A stretch of DNA of 64,000 bases. It comes from Teratosphaeria epicoccoides (taxonomy: Eukaryota; Ascomycota; Dothideomycetes; Mycosphaerellales; Teratosphaeriaceae). A program made the position numbers and the translations under genes. The notes beneath the pieces were generated by a model, which made no database searches, was not told the DNA's origin, and was given only the letters and a program-made list of their open reading frames with translations. This document shows positions 1-10,310 of the stretch, in pieces (the first letter of the stretch is position 1; each line of letters starts with the position of its first letter). Location of the stretch: contig JADDMT010000027.1 of NCBI GenBank assembly GCA_021401465.1, forward strand, positions 248,001 through 312,000, given 5' to 3'.

Positions 1-2
1 AA

Positions 3-408
3 ATGAAGGCCGCAACGCTGCTGCCATTGCTCGCTACACTGGCGCTGGGCATGGTACGTCTGCCTGCGCAAGCCTAGAAAGCCTCAACCTTACTGCTCTC
101 TGGAAAGAGGAACCCGAACATATGCTGACAGGGTCTGTTTTTCGCACTTGACAGAACTGCTCCTTGCCAACGAAAGACTCCCCGTATGGCTTGTGCGTGG
201 CAGAAGCATTAGACATTCAGAGAGGCTGGGAGACAGGGCCGTGCAACGCCGTGAGTCAGGCATTCAGCCTTCTTCACAGGAAGGCTCGTAGGATGTTCCG
301 GCTCTTGACTGACGGATGTGTGCCTTTCAGAAATGGCCTTGCATCAAACGAAATACGTGTTTCTTTGACGGGGAGGGCACTTTCGATTGTCAGATTGGCT
401 TGCATTGA
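3..408 (+). CDS. Small secreted cysteine-rich protein (74 aa, three exons)
   Basis: I read exons 3-53, 155-250 and 331-408, giving 74 residues with all junctions in phase 0. Exon 1 is almost exactly a signal peptide (MKAATLLPLLATLALGM). The introns start GTACGT and GTGAGT and end TTGACAG and CTTTCAG. The mature part of about 57 residues has six cysteines (roughly positions 2, 14, 30, 36, 42 and 52), enough for three disulfides, and ends at TGA 406-408. This is the layout of fungal small secreted effector-like or antimicrobial-type proteins, but I recognise no family and propose no function. The reading frame lies two bases from the window edge, so an upstream start cannot be excluded. The model rests on splice logic only. 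Confidence 0.6.
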
Positions 409-424
409 GATGGTTCGGTAGGGA

Positions 425-460
425 AAGAGAGAGAGAGAGAGAGAGAGAGCGCGCGCGCGA
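425..460. repeat. (GA)n microsatellite followed by (GC)n
   Basis: An uninterrupted GA dinucleotide run flows into a short GC run, just downstream of the small secreted protein gene. Confidence 0.9.
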
Positions 461-1217
461 GCTCTGCGCCATGATGGAGAAATAGTATCGAAGCGTTTGG
501 AGCGCGCTGATGCCAACGGTACCAAACATCCATAAGCTTTCCTTTGTGCTCATACAGCAGTCAATTTCATTGGAATCCGGCTCACACGTGCTCATGTCTC
601 TTGACTCTGCTTGAATATGCGACGAAGGAATGGATGTATAGCCTCTGCCCCAGCGAGATCCTCGTCCGATGTCCAGGGCAGCCTCGCTGTTCCCGTCGAG
701 CATCGCGTGGAAGCACACGGTATCGCCGGACGCCGCCGTATCCCGATGCCGTCAGTTTGCGCGACTCGAGCTCGTCATCTCCTAAAACATGTACTGGAAG
801 CAGACGCTGTCGCTGCGATGAAGTAACGGTGAAGTGACCATCGATCTCGCATCAGGCATTGCTTTCATGTCAATTATGGCTCCTCTCCCGTGTTCTTGAC
901 TGGTCCCGTTAGGGATCGACAATTGTGAGCGGTTGGCCTGGCATTGCCGTGCCACAAAACACTAGCATGGCAATGACTGACGGTCAACACATCAGCGGGC
1001 AAATAGCTGGTGCATTCGACATGTTTGTAGCGCCGAAAGGTAGCTCTAGTCTTGCGGGGAGTACACTGAGGTCCTGCAATGCTTCGATGAATGCTTGTCC
1101 GTTTTCGACGAACGCTTGGGCCGTAAGGGCCTCGAGGCGTTGTGGGAGCTGTGGCGGCGACTATGCTTCGGCAGCGTCATCGCATACGATCAAGTCTGGA
1201 TTTCGCGATGTTCCCGC
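461..1217. other. Spacer with no supported gene
   Basis: Open frames at about 540-840 overlap each other in two frames and have no recognisable domain, signal peptide or splice logic. I see nothing else. The right half is the 3' flank of the minus-strand membrane protein gene. Confidence 0.5.
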
Positions 1218-2575
1218 TCATGGAGCCTTAAACCAGGTGTCGTCGAATGCTTCCTCTACCTCCACATTGCGATGTCTCATTATGTCTTTGCTCCCAGCGC
1301 TCTGGTGGCCATTGTGCACCAACCACTGCCCACTTCCTGGCATAGAGCTTGAACCCGCCACTGGTTCTAAGTTGGAAAAGTCTATGCCGTGGAGTCTAGC
1401 AGGTGGAGGCGGATCCGATGCTCTCGACTTGAGTGTACCAAGCGCGTAGTTGTGAGGATTCCCAACAGTCGAGAACGATCGTAAGTTTCCAAGGTCGTCA
1501 GTGCGGAAGCGGCCCAGGAAGTTCTTCAGACATGGCGTCGTGGCTGAGATGAGACTGTAGCCGCAAAGTGCTTGTTGCCAGACCAGCGGTGTGACGGCGT
1601 TGAGGCTGACTCGCCCGTGCCTGCGGAAATGCATGTATGATTCCAAGTAGACGATGAAGATAGCCGGGACGCCAACACGGAAGACAAAGGCGCCCAACAC
1701 CGCGAGCTTTTGCCCGGGCCTGATGCGGACGGATCGGAACAGGTAGGCTGGCATGATTACGAGAGCGGCTTCGAGGAATACGTCCAGGCCGGTCACAACT
1801 CGCCAGCGGGTGAGCTTAGCAAAGCATCAGTTCGAGCGAGCCCAATGGTCAGAGTGGACATACTCACTTCGCCAGGACATGCCGCAGAAGTCCCAAGGTG
1901 CAGCGCGTCGACGGAGCTGCATCGCACACTGACTGCCAGCACCGAGATGATGGTCCAGCACCCGGCCACCAGAAGCAGGCCAGAACACAGCTCCCATGCT
2001 GATCGGTTGCTTCGAGTGAAGATCTGTCTGAGGAAGACTATGACGCTGCATTTGGACAGACCGATGCATACGAGGAGGACGATCCGGGATGCGAAGAAGA
2101 GCTGAGGGCGTTTTAGCATGGTGGACAGGACGTCCGGATCGGGGAGACGTACCTTCGCAGCCTCCTCAAGACTCGAGGCATTGCTCCCCACCGCAAGCTT
2201 GCCAATGTCGCGATTCAGCGCTGCGAATGTGAGGACCCATTGCGCCAAGCCAAAGACCTTGGTAAGCTGTGGTCAGTCGCTATTCTCTTCCCACCCTGTC
2301 TCCGCCACGTGACGCACATACATGCGCAAAAGCAAGCAACCCATCATCGAGACCCCAGTATTTCCATTTGACAGCTAGTCGCACCAGGAAAACTGTGATG
2401 CGCGTCGTCAGCACGACCAACGAGGGAGGGGATGCCGGGGTGGCAGTCCTGGCGGGCGCCTACATATAGCAGCATAAGTCAACGTGATGCACGTCGTGAT
2501 CCATAGCGGCGCCTGGTGATCGGTGGCGGAGTAAGTCGAGAAGCGGCTCCCACTCTCCTCGGGAACGGTCGACAT
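1218..2575 (-). CDS. PTH11-like integral membrane protein, fungal rhodopsin domain (392 aa)
   Basis: Exons on the minus strand are 2575-2464, 2392-2322, 2266-1868 and 1814-1218 (1179 nt in all, in frame). The introns of 71, 55 and 53 nt begin GTAGGC, GTATGT and GTGAGT; CTGAC-type branch sites precede the first two acceptors. The start is set by the family-typical opening (TDHQAPLWITTCITLTYA). Next come the first transmembrane segment, the WGLDDGLLAFA loop, the FGLAQWVLTFAALNRDIGK segment, a conserved Cys before intron 3, the VFLEAALVIMP helix and the C-terminal GYSLISATTPCLKNFLGRF motif. Seven hydrophobic helices are expected. Members of this family are proposed surface sensors; Magnaporthe PTH11 is the named example, but most are uncharacterised and this one carries no CFEM domain. 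The tail of about 80 residues is polar and cytoplasmic-looking. Confidence 0.85.
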
Positions 2576-3176
2576 GGGTGGAAGCACTCCGCGCTGCCCG
2601 CCAGGACAGGGCTGCTACGACGTGGCTCGGGATCGCATCTTCATCGTCACTGTTATTGAGATCCGGTCCTGTGGCAGTAATGAGTAATGCAGACAAGAGG
2701 ATTGTACGGCGGGGATGGGAGAGAGGACGTGATGATGGCACCCGGCGCCGGCTTCAGCTCGACCCTACTAAGTTACGTGCGTGCCCTCGCTTCACCCGAA
2801 GCCGCCATCTTTGGTGCAAAAGCCGTCGCGCCGCTCAGCGCGGGTTGCTTAGCCTGCGACCAATCTGGATCATGCCCGGCTGCGGCGCAGCACTAGCGTG
2901 GAGACATGAGCCGCAATATCCTGCCCTGCCACCACCTGTACCTTTCCCTCCACCCTCCAGCCTGCGGATCATCGTCCCCCACGCGCTCTCTCCATCTGCT
3001 GCTGTATGTGTTACAGACTTGCGCTGCACTTGCTCGTGCCTCGTTGGCAGGATTAGAAGCAGGCCAATGAAGGATGAGAGGGAGAGAGATACGAGGTGGA
3101 GTGGAGTGGGGGCCAGCAATGAATGACTCAGTTTTGCTTGAGAGCATGACCGCCCTCTCGCGCGTACTTCTTCAAA
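2576..3176. promoter_or_regulatory. Upstream region of the rhodopsin-domain gene and 3' flank of the Vps17 gene
   Basis: About 600 bp lie between the start codon at 2575 and the Vps17 stop at 3177, both genes running leftward. No TATA box or convincing small gene was seen. Overlapping open frames here have no coding character. Confidence 0.4.
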
Positions 3177-5289
3177 CTAAAAAGTAGTCGTCGCCAACCT
3201 GCTCGCTGCGTTCCTCGCATCGATTCGATCGTCATCCTCCTCCGCCAACTTCGCCAGACTACTCGTACTGCTAGTCGCCCGTTTCCTCCCCGTTGCTCCA
3301 GCAGCACCCTCCTCGCCTTCCTCGTCGCCCTCTTCAGGCACTGGCTGGCCTCCGACAAACGATCCGCTGATGCTTCGGTTCAACCCGTCGGCACGACGTG
3401 GAACCCCAGACCACGCGTCGCCTTTTGGCCCCTGGCTGGAAGCCATACTGCTGCGTCTAACCACAGGGTGAGCTTCTCTGCCAAGGCGTGATAGACCTCC
3501 CGAGGCGTCGATGTTGCGGACATCGGGCCGTACTTGCTCGAGCGTTGCGAGCGTGCGCCGCTCAGCTTCGATCTCGCGGACCACGTATTCACGGACACTG
3601 GCTCGAAGATCTGCGGCCGTTCGCGCGAACCATTTACGCTGCTCCACCAACAGGTTTGCAGTGACTCGTTGTGTCTTTTGTTGCAGATACGATTCGTGAG
3701 AGCGTGCTTCGTCCAAAGCCGAGATGGCTTCATCGACTTTGTCACGCTTCACGCTTGAGGAAGCTTTCAGACGATCTGCGGCTGTGAGCTTTTGACGCGT
3801 TGCCTGTTGCGCTTGCAAGAGCTCGCGCAGAAGTATGTGGCGGTTGGTGAGGGTCTCCTTCACGATGGCTGCATCGCTACTGTGGTAGGCCAGAGGATCA
3901 GAGAGGGTTGTTGCTTCGGCAGTACCTTGTGCTGCGTGGAAGTCACCCGTGTTCTGGATGACCCTTCCCAGCTTACGATAAGCGTTGCCGAGGCCAGGAT
4001 GTGGTTCTTGTGCTTGCAATGTTTGTAACTTGGTGCCCAGCTCAGACTCTGCTACGCCAAGCGACCGTCGGTTCCTGACAACTCTGTCGGCTTTTTGCTG
4101 GGCGTCCATTGACCCGAGGTAGAAGGCCTTGACGACTGGCCGGCTTTCGAGGAGCTCGGGTGTGTCATCTGGAGGTGGGGCGAATTGCTTCAGCACTTTT
4201 CTCCGTACCCCAGTAGCAGGCTGACGCTTTCGGACGACAGGTGAATAGCCAAAGTCAGACTCGACGAAGAAGACCATCTCCTCATCCCGCATGAGCACAT
4301 CATTGCTGCACACTACATTAAGCCACCTGGTGGATATTGGTCAGTGTCAGCCAAAAATGACAGGCTGGATATCCTACCTTTGCAGAGCGGTCTTCGTTCT
4401 CGCTTCATCCTCGTCCGTGCCTACGCCAGCACTGGTGCTAGGCGGAGGCACAGCGGGGACCAATGCCTCAGGGTTGCTTGCCGTCAGATGCTCACCAAGC
4501 TTGACGAATTCGGAATGCGTACGCCGCACGTCACGAAACTGCGTGGTCCTGAACTTGGGAAGGTTGGTCTACACGCAGATGGTAGAGTCAGCCTCTGTCG
4601 CCGAGATGGACAAAACTTACTGAAAGTGGGTGACTGGAATAGGTCCGACATACGTAGACGTCAAATCGCAATATCGGGTTCTTTTTGCCTGTTCTTTCCA
4701 GTCCCGTGATCTTTGCCTGAAGCTTGTGCTGAGACACATGCTGCTGCTGCTGCTGTTGCTGTTGCGCATTTCTGCCCTGCTGTGGTTGTGGAGGTTGCAC
4801 ATTATGATATCGAGCCGAGTGAGGCCGCCTGTTCTCTTCGTGGGAGCTCCGCTGTTGCTCGGATTGCCCGTGCTGCTGTTGTTGCTGCTGCCCTTGATGC
4901 TGCTGCTCTGCGCTCCAACCATCTTGTTGAGCTTGCTGACGCTCTCCGCCACTCCAGTCGCCATCATCATGTTGCTGTCCGTCGTCGCCCAATGCAGGCG
5001 CAGACACCCCGTCCGGCTGCGGCACATCACCAAAGATGGCCCGACTGGCCCCGGGACTGCTCGCCCAGGCATTCGACCCCGCCGCTTCCGCACTGTAGTC
5101 CATCCCGCCGGTCGAGCAGACTGCGCTGCCTGGTGAAGCCACACCACCGTCTCTCAGGCCGCTCTCCAAAAATGCGCGCTCGGAAGTGCGGCGCTGGAAT
5201 CGCAAGTTGGCGGAATGAGCCGGTACACGCAATGCTGGGCCTTTGCCTTTCCTCGATCCAATAGTGTCAGGAAATCTCTCGTCGGTCAT
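3177..5289 (-). CDS. vps17: Vacuolar protein sorting protein Vps17 (retromer sorting nexin), 658 aa
   Basis: Exons are 5289-4654, 4568-4378 and 4326-3177 (1977 nt, in frame), with introns of 85 and 51 nt. The N-terminal 190 residues are low complexity and rich in Gln, with glutamine runs near 4745 and 4885. A PX domain spans about residues 200-320 and is spread over all three exons (KITGLERTGKKNPILRFDV, then TNLPKFRTTQFRDVRRTHSEF, then WLNVVCSNDVLMRDEEMVFF). It is followed by a long helical BAR-type region with many coiled-coil heptads. With Vps5, Vps17 forms the membrane-bending SNX-BAR half of retromer, which returns sorting receptors from endosomes to the Golgi. The C-terminal 70 residues are acidic and Ser-rich, without a domain. 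A second possible donor (GTAAGT) lies 32 nt further inside intron 1 in the same phase and would add about 11 residues to the PX domain. Confidence 0.88.
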
Positions 5290-5509
5290 GGTCAGGCACC
5301 ACCACCATGCGCAAGTGCAAGCGAGCCTGCACCGATGCCCGGTTGATCCTTGATTCTTCCGCTCTCGCTTGCGGGCCCAGCCGATACACAACCTCGTCAC
5401 CGCCGAAGACAGTCATACAATGTGACCGTCACACACCACCAGGAGGTATCAAAATCATCCCCATCAGATACTACACCTACCTGCGCGCCGCATCAGCAGA
5501 CGACTGGGA
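5290..5509. promoter_or_regulatory. Shared divergent promoter, vps17 / mef2
   Basis: Only 220 bp separate the two start codons, so the two genes must share or overlap their control region. The segment holds a near-palindrome around GTGACCGTCAC at about 5421-5431. Confidence 0.6.
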
Positions 5510-8316
5510 ATGATATTGGGCGCGAGTCATGGACTCAACGCGCTCCGGTTGACGCCACGTGCCTCCAGCCTCTCTCGCAGGCTTTCCTCGACTTCACTCT
5601 GTCACCATGCGGGAGTCAGCCAGCAGTCGGCTACTGCCGCCGCCAGCAGGACGAGAAACATCGGCATCATAGCCCACATCGATGCCGTACGTGATCTGTC
5701 AGCCGCGCGGTCCATGTAGGCTTACAGGTGAGTAGGGCAAAACCACCACTACAGAGCGCATGCTGTACTACAGTGGGTATACGAGAAGGTTGGGAGGTAG
5801 GCAAAACCACGTCCTGAGCATCGTTTCTTTTCCCTGCTGTGCCTAAAGCATGATATGGATGTTGGATATTACAGATTCTAACATAACATCCAGACGTCGA
5901 TGAAGGCAGCACGGTGACCGACTTCTTGCCTGCTGAGCGCGCAAGAGGCATCACAATTCAATCCGCAGCCATCACTTTCCAATGGCCGCCACCGAAGACC
6001 CAAGCAGCCTCGAATCTGAGTCTCCGATCGGCGCATTCCCATAACATCAATCTGATCGATACTCCAGGCCACGCAGACTTCACATTCGAAGTTTTGCGCT
6101 CGTTGCGCGTTCTGGATGGGGTTGTTTGTATTCTCGATGGCGTCGCCGGAGTGGAAGCTCAAACTGAAAAGGTTTGGGCACAGGCCTCAAGTTATCAAAT
6201 TCCGCGAATAGTGTTTGTTAATAAGCTGGATCGCGATGGTGCGGCCTTTGGCAAAACCGTGAAGGAGATAGGGCTGAGGCTGAAGGCTTGGCCTGCTGTC
6301 TGCGGCATCCCGTGGTGGAGTGCCGATGGCAGACTGCAGGGCATAGGTGATGTGGTCGGACTGCGCGGCTTGAAGTATCCCGAAGGTGGCGATGGCAAAG
6401 AGGTTGAGCCGAGGAGCCTGCAGCATCTGGAGCTTGAAGACGCCTCATTCGCAGAAGAATTGAAGAAAGCTCGGAATGCCTTGGTCGAGGTGCTTGCTGA
6501 GCATGACGAAGGACTAGCTGATGTCTATCTCAATTTGCTGGAGAAGGAAGAAGACCCGCTTACCATGCCGCTACAGCAAATCATTGAAAGCTTGCGCATT
6601 TGCGTACTGCAGACATCGCAAATGGTTGTCCCTGTCTATGCAGGCGCCAGCTTTCGGAACGTGGGTGTCCAGCCCCTGCTTGATGCAGTGGTAGATCTCC
6701 TACCAGCACCAGAAGAGCGTCCAGATGCGGGAGTCAGCTTAGGTGAAGACACAAAAGGCGGCCTTGCTGAGTTTCTGTCTGGCAAGCTTGTCAAGAAAGC
6801 TGCGCGCGAACGATCGACGACAGGAAGCAGGGCCGTGAGCAAAGACAAGGCAACCTATGCGTTACAAAATCTCGATGCGTGCGCTTTAGCCTTCAAAGTC
6901 GTCGCAGATGCCAAGCGTGGCGTCCTCGTCTACGTTCGTGTCTACTCTGGCTCAATCAATCGTAACGCTCCGCTGTGGAACACGAATCTGCAGAACAATG
7001 AGCGAGCGCAGCGGCTGTTGAAGATGTATGCCAATGACGCTGTGGACGTTGACTGTATCCCGGCTGGACAAATCGGCGTAATTCCTGGTCTAAAATTCGC
7101 TCGCACTGGAGACACCTTGGTCTCGTATACCGGATCACACCCGAAGAACGGACCGCCGACACCGATCAACAGCCTGCAGTTGCGACCCATCGATGTCCCT
7201 CCACCAGTTTTCTTCGTCAGTGTGGAGCCGAACAGCCTGGCTGACGAGAAGCACATCAAAGAGTCGCTCGAGCTGCTTCTCCGAGAGGATCCGAGTTTGC
7301 ATGTTAGCATTGACGAAGAGAGCGGACAGACTCACTTAGCCGGGATGGGAGAGCTGCATCTGGAGATTGCTCGCGACAGGCTCGTGCAGGATCTGAAAGC
7401 CAAGGCTCGCATAGGTAGCATCGAGATAGGGTACCGCGAAACTATCACGGCTGCCAGCAGCGAAGTGACGGAAGTGTTTGACCGAGACGTCGGTGGCAAA
7501 TTTTCCAAGGCTGCTTGCTCGGCTTCCATCGAGCCGGCCATGGAGATCATCATGCAGGCCAAGAACGCACAGACTCATGTCTTCGAGCTGGCAGACGGCA
7601 ATCGTCTTATCATATCAACGCCGACGATCCATTTCGATGGCTCTCCGATCGACCCTGGGGCGCCCTCGCTCCCAGAGCATCTATCTCTGTCCAAGATTGT
7701 CCAAGCCTACCGTGATGGCGTCGCTGCAGCCTTGGCCCGAGGCCCAACACACAGCCACCCCTTGCACTCAACACAGGTCAGCATCACTTTCGACCCTTCA
7801 CAGCACTTGTTCCCAGACACGACAGCTGCAGCACTCTCCTCGGCAGCCCGGGTAGCAGTGCAGAATGCTCTGAAGGTGAGTGCAGCAAGCAGAGAGACCA
7901 TTTTGATGGAGCCCGTCATGCTCGTCACAATCTCTGTGGACGAAGACAGCCTCGGAGGCGTGGTGCACGATATTAGTAGCGCACGCGGTGGCTCAATCGT
8001 CAGTCTAGGCGCTGACGATAGCTCTTTGCCATCGTCTGCCGACGCAGGTGCCGAGGTCGACGTGAACAAGATCTACTGCTCACCCGACCCATTTGCTGGA
8101 GGGCATACATCGTCAGCGATCTCTAGAATGGGAGCCGGAGAGGTCAAGCAAGTGTTGGCGCGTGTGCCTCTGAAAGAGATGGTCGGATATTTGAAGCATT
8201 TGAGGAGTCTGACGGGCGGAAGGGGCACTTTCACGATGGTTGTTGATCAGTTTGAGAGGATGAGTGCGCAGAGGCAACGAATGGTGTTGAATGAGATGAG
8301 AGGGGATCTGGGGTGA
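5510..8316 (+). CDS. mef2: Mitochondrial elongation factor G2 / ribosome-releasing factor 2 (886 aa)
   Basis: Exons are 5510-5686, 5736-5796 and 5894-8316 (2661 nt, in frame). The first 45 residues are rich in Arg and Ser and lack acids, which fits a mitochondrial presequence. The GTPase motifs are present: the P-loop AHIDAGKTTTTE (split by intron 1 after Ala), RARGITIQSA of switch I, DTPGHADF, and NKLD near residue 170. EF-G domains II to V follow, with the LAGMGELHLE segment of domain III and the C-terminal SLTGGRGTFTM segment. Length and the divergent G domain fit the EF-G2/Mef2 branch, which works with mitochondrial RRF to split ribosomes after termination, better than Mef1. The annotated start is the first in-frame ATG before the presequence. 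Intron 2 has a CTAAC branch site. Confidence 0.9.
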
Positions 8317-8677
8317 TCTGCTGCGCTGTGAGTGTTAACTTGTGTCACTGATGCTCTGCGTAGGACCGTAGTACGCAACTGATAGAGCTCAACCTTGCAA
8401 GCTGCGCTGGAGGCCGTATTGCAATTGCTCGCCGACTTGAGTCGCACCCGACCATTGCGCAGCGCCCTGACGTGCTGCATACCTGACTGCCACTGCGGCC
8501 TCGTGAGATACAGGCACTTGTGTTCAGCTGGAAGTCAGATTATGGTGCGTCATGGTGCAATGCTGTGATGTGAGCTCACAACGTTGTAGCAGCTCTCGAC
8601 AAGGCGGTCGGCTGCATGCCAGCCTCTGACGCGTGACAACACGTTCTGTCTTGCGCAGCAGCCATCCGTTGTAGACA
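8317..8677. other. Spacer, nothing recognised
   Basis: This is the 3' flank of mef2. No domain, RNA gene or repeat was seen. Confidence 0.4.
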
Positions 8678-9550
8678 TGGCTCCTCCACCTCAGGCTTCA
8701 CCTGAGGCTGCATGTGCGTCGGTCAGTGCAGATTCTGCTGGGCCATCAATAGCACAGACAGCTTGGATTGTTCGACCCGCAGGTCATGACCCTGGCGAAA
8801 CATGACATTCATGTGCTCCAGCGTTCAACTCAACCGGGCTTTCGCCGAAGCAGGCACACTGTATATGTCGCAGTCGGTCGAATAGTGGCAGGACGACCAG
8901 TCAGGGCAGTGCAATGTTCCTGCAGGTTCCCGGCAACGGCCCGACAATGGCTCAAGGGCGTGCAGCACCGTTGCAGAAATTTGTAACCCTGTCGTCAGGT
9001 GCTTGCTTGCAGTGCGAGCGAGAGATGCCAAAGCGTCAAGAGTCCAAGGACCTGAAGCACCGGGACTTTCTACGACGACTGGCTTCGCTTTGCCAATCGT
9101 CTTGTCAGCGGAACCAGATGGAAATGTTGCACGACATTTCACACAAGGGGAGGCAGAGTTGCAGGACCCGCGTGCTATGGCTTGGGTTACCGCGAGGGCT
9201 GTGAAGTCTACAGTACTTCACGGGGCAGAAAGCAAAAGCCTCTCACTCGGAATGGAGAATACAACCTCAGGTCCTGTGTCGTCATCGGAGACAATGTTGG
9301 CATTGCTACTTCATGCGATCAGCCAGTTGAGCAGAACTTGTGTTGCCATGGCTAATATTGTGGGCTGGCGCTGTGACGCACGACATGTTGTAAGCAGCCA
9401 TGCGGTCCAATACGTGCTCCTCAAGCGGTAGCAACGTGCTTCCTCTCACCGGGCCTGATGTCAGCCAACACAACATCTCAGACCAAATCGACCCATCGGA
9501 TCCTTCTAGGTGTCTGCGATGCGGCTGGGACCGTGCGCAAGACCTACACG
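8678..9550 (+). CDS. Possible multi-exon gene of unknown function (weak)
   Basis: A Met-started open stretch at 8678-8800 (opening MAPPPQASPEAAC) is followed, after a plausible acceptor TAG near 8886, by a long open frame running to about 9390. Its composition is protein-like: a conserved-looking core reads TTTGFALPIVLSAEPDGN near 9077-9130 and a hydrophobic helix LALLLHAISQLSRTCVAM follows near 9296. A possible last exon carries CLRCGWDRAQDL near 9510. I recognise no family and cannot fix the splice sites. The C-terminal half of an uncharacterised regulator, or a decayed gene, are both possible. The boundaries are approximate. Confidence 0.3.
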
Positions 9551-10310
9551 CACTTCCCGATGATGAATAGCAAATCCGTAATGAGGTGATTAGAAAATAG
9601 ACAATAACTATAAGCAAAAACTTAATACCGTCGCTAGCAAGACCCGTTGCACAGAGCGGACATTGAGGCCGACGGTATCCAAGGTCGCATACGGCACCAC
9701 GTGACAATGCAGGCTCAAAGCCTTTGTGTCGCTCTGCTCGCCAGCTTTTCGTGGCTACACCTATATGTCGGCCTCCGGTCGACGGAGTAACTCTGTAAAC
9801 AAGTTCTGTCCACGCAATGGCTGATCAACATCTCGGATCGGCAGGCCGAAAGATCCTATGCAGACCACCAGCTCACAGCCCAACTGAGGTCTCAGCGAAG
9901 GTCGTATCACTGCGGAACAAATGCTGCCCACCCGGTACCTACGCCCACGAAGATATCGCGCAGCTTGGCTGACGATCTCTACGCTTAGGCGTGCCTGGCT
10001 CCATGCAATGGGGGAGGCAAGTCTTCTCATCGATCGACACGAGCACGATGCGCTCCAAGCCAGCCAGAGCGCCTGTGGTCGTACGCCCTGCCCTCTCCAG
10101 CATGCCCTTTCTGACTCTTCCAAATGCTGTGGTTGGCACCTGGTTGGCAATTCGTCATACTGCGAGTGTTGCAATGACATACAAGTAAACACGGCTCCTA
10201 CCTGAATTGCCTCTTCCTCTTCTCTTAAGCCTGTAGCTGTCTGGCTCTTCTGCTGCTGGCACACTTTCGCTACTGGGCATCAGTCACGATCATTCGCTAC
10301 CTCAGCAGTC
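9551..10310. other. Spacer and upstream region of the Ser/Thr-rich gene
   Basis: An AT-richer patch occurs at about 9565-9635. Open frames at 9761-10264 overlap in three frames and have no convincing coding character. Confidence 0.4.

Noticed and set aside
925..1449. Plus-strand open frame of 174 codons
   Set aside because: Its right part is antisense to the last exon of the rhodopsin-domain gene, whose motifs are clear; its own translation has no domain.
2460..2741. Minus-strand frame as a first exon of the rhodopsin-domain gene ending at a TAG acceptor
   Set aside because: A different frame from the ATG at 2575 gives the family-typical N-terminus and, with a 71-nt intron, joins in phase to the next helix.
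4630..5136. Plus-strand hydrophobic frame with many leucines
   Set aside because: It is the antisense of the glutamine-rich N-terminus of Vps17 (CAG/CTG bias), not a membrane protein.
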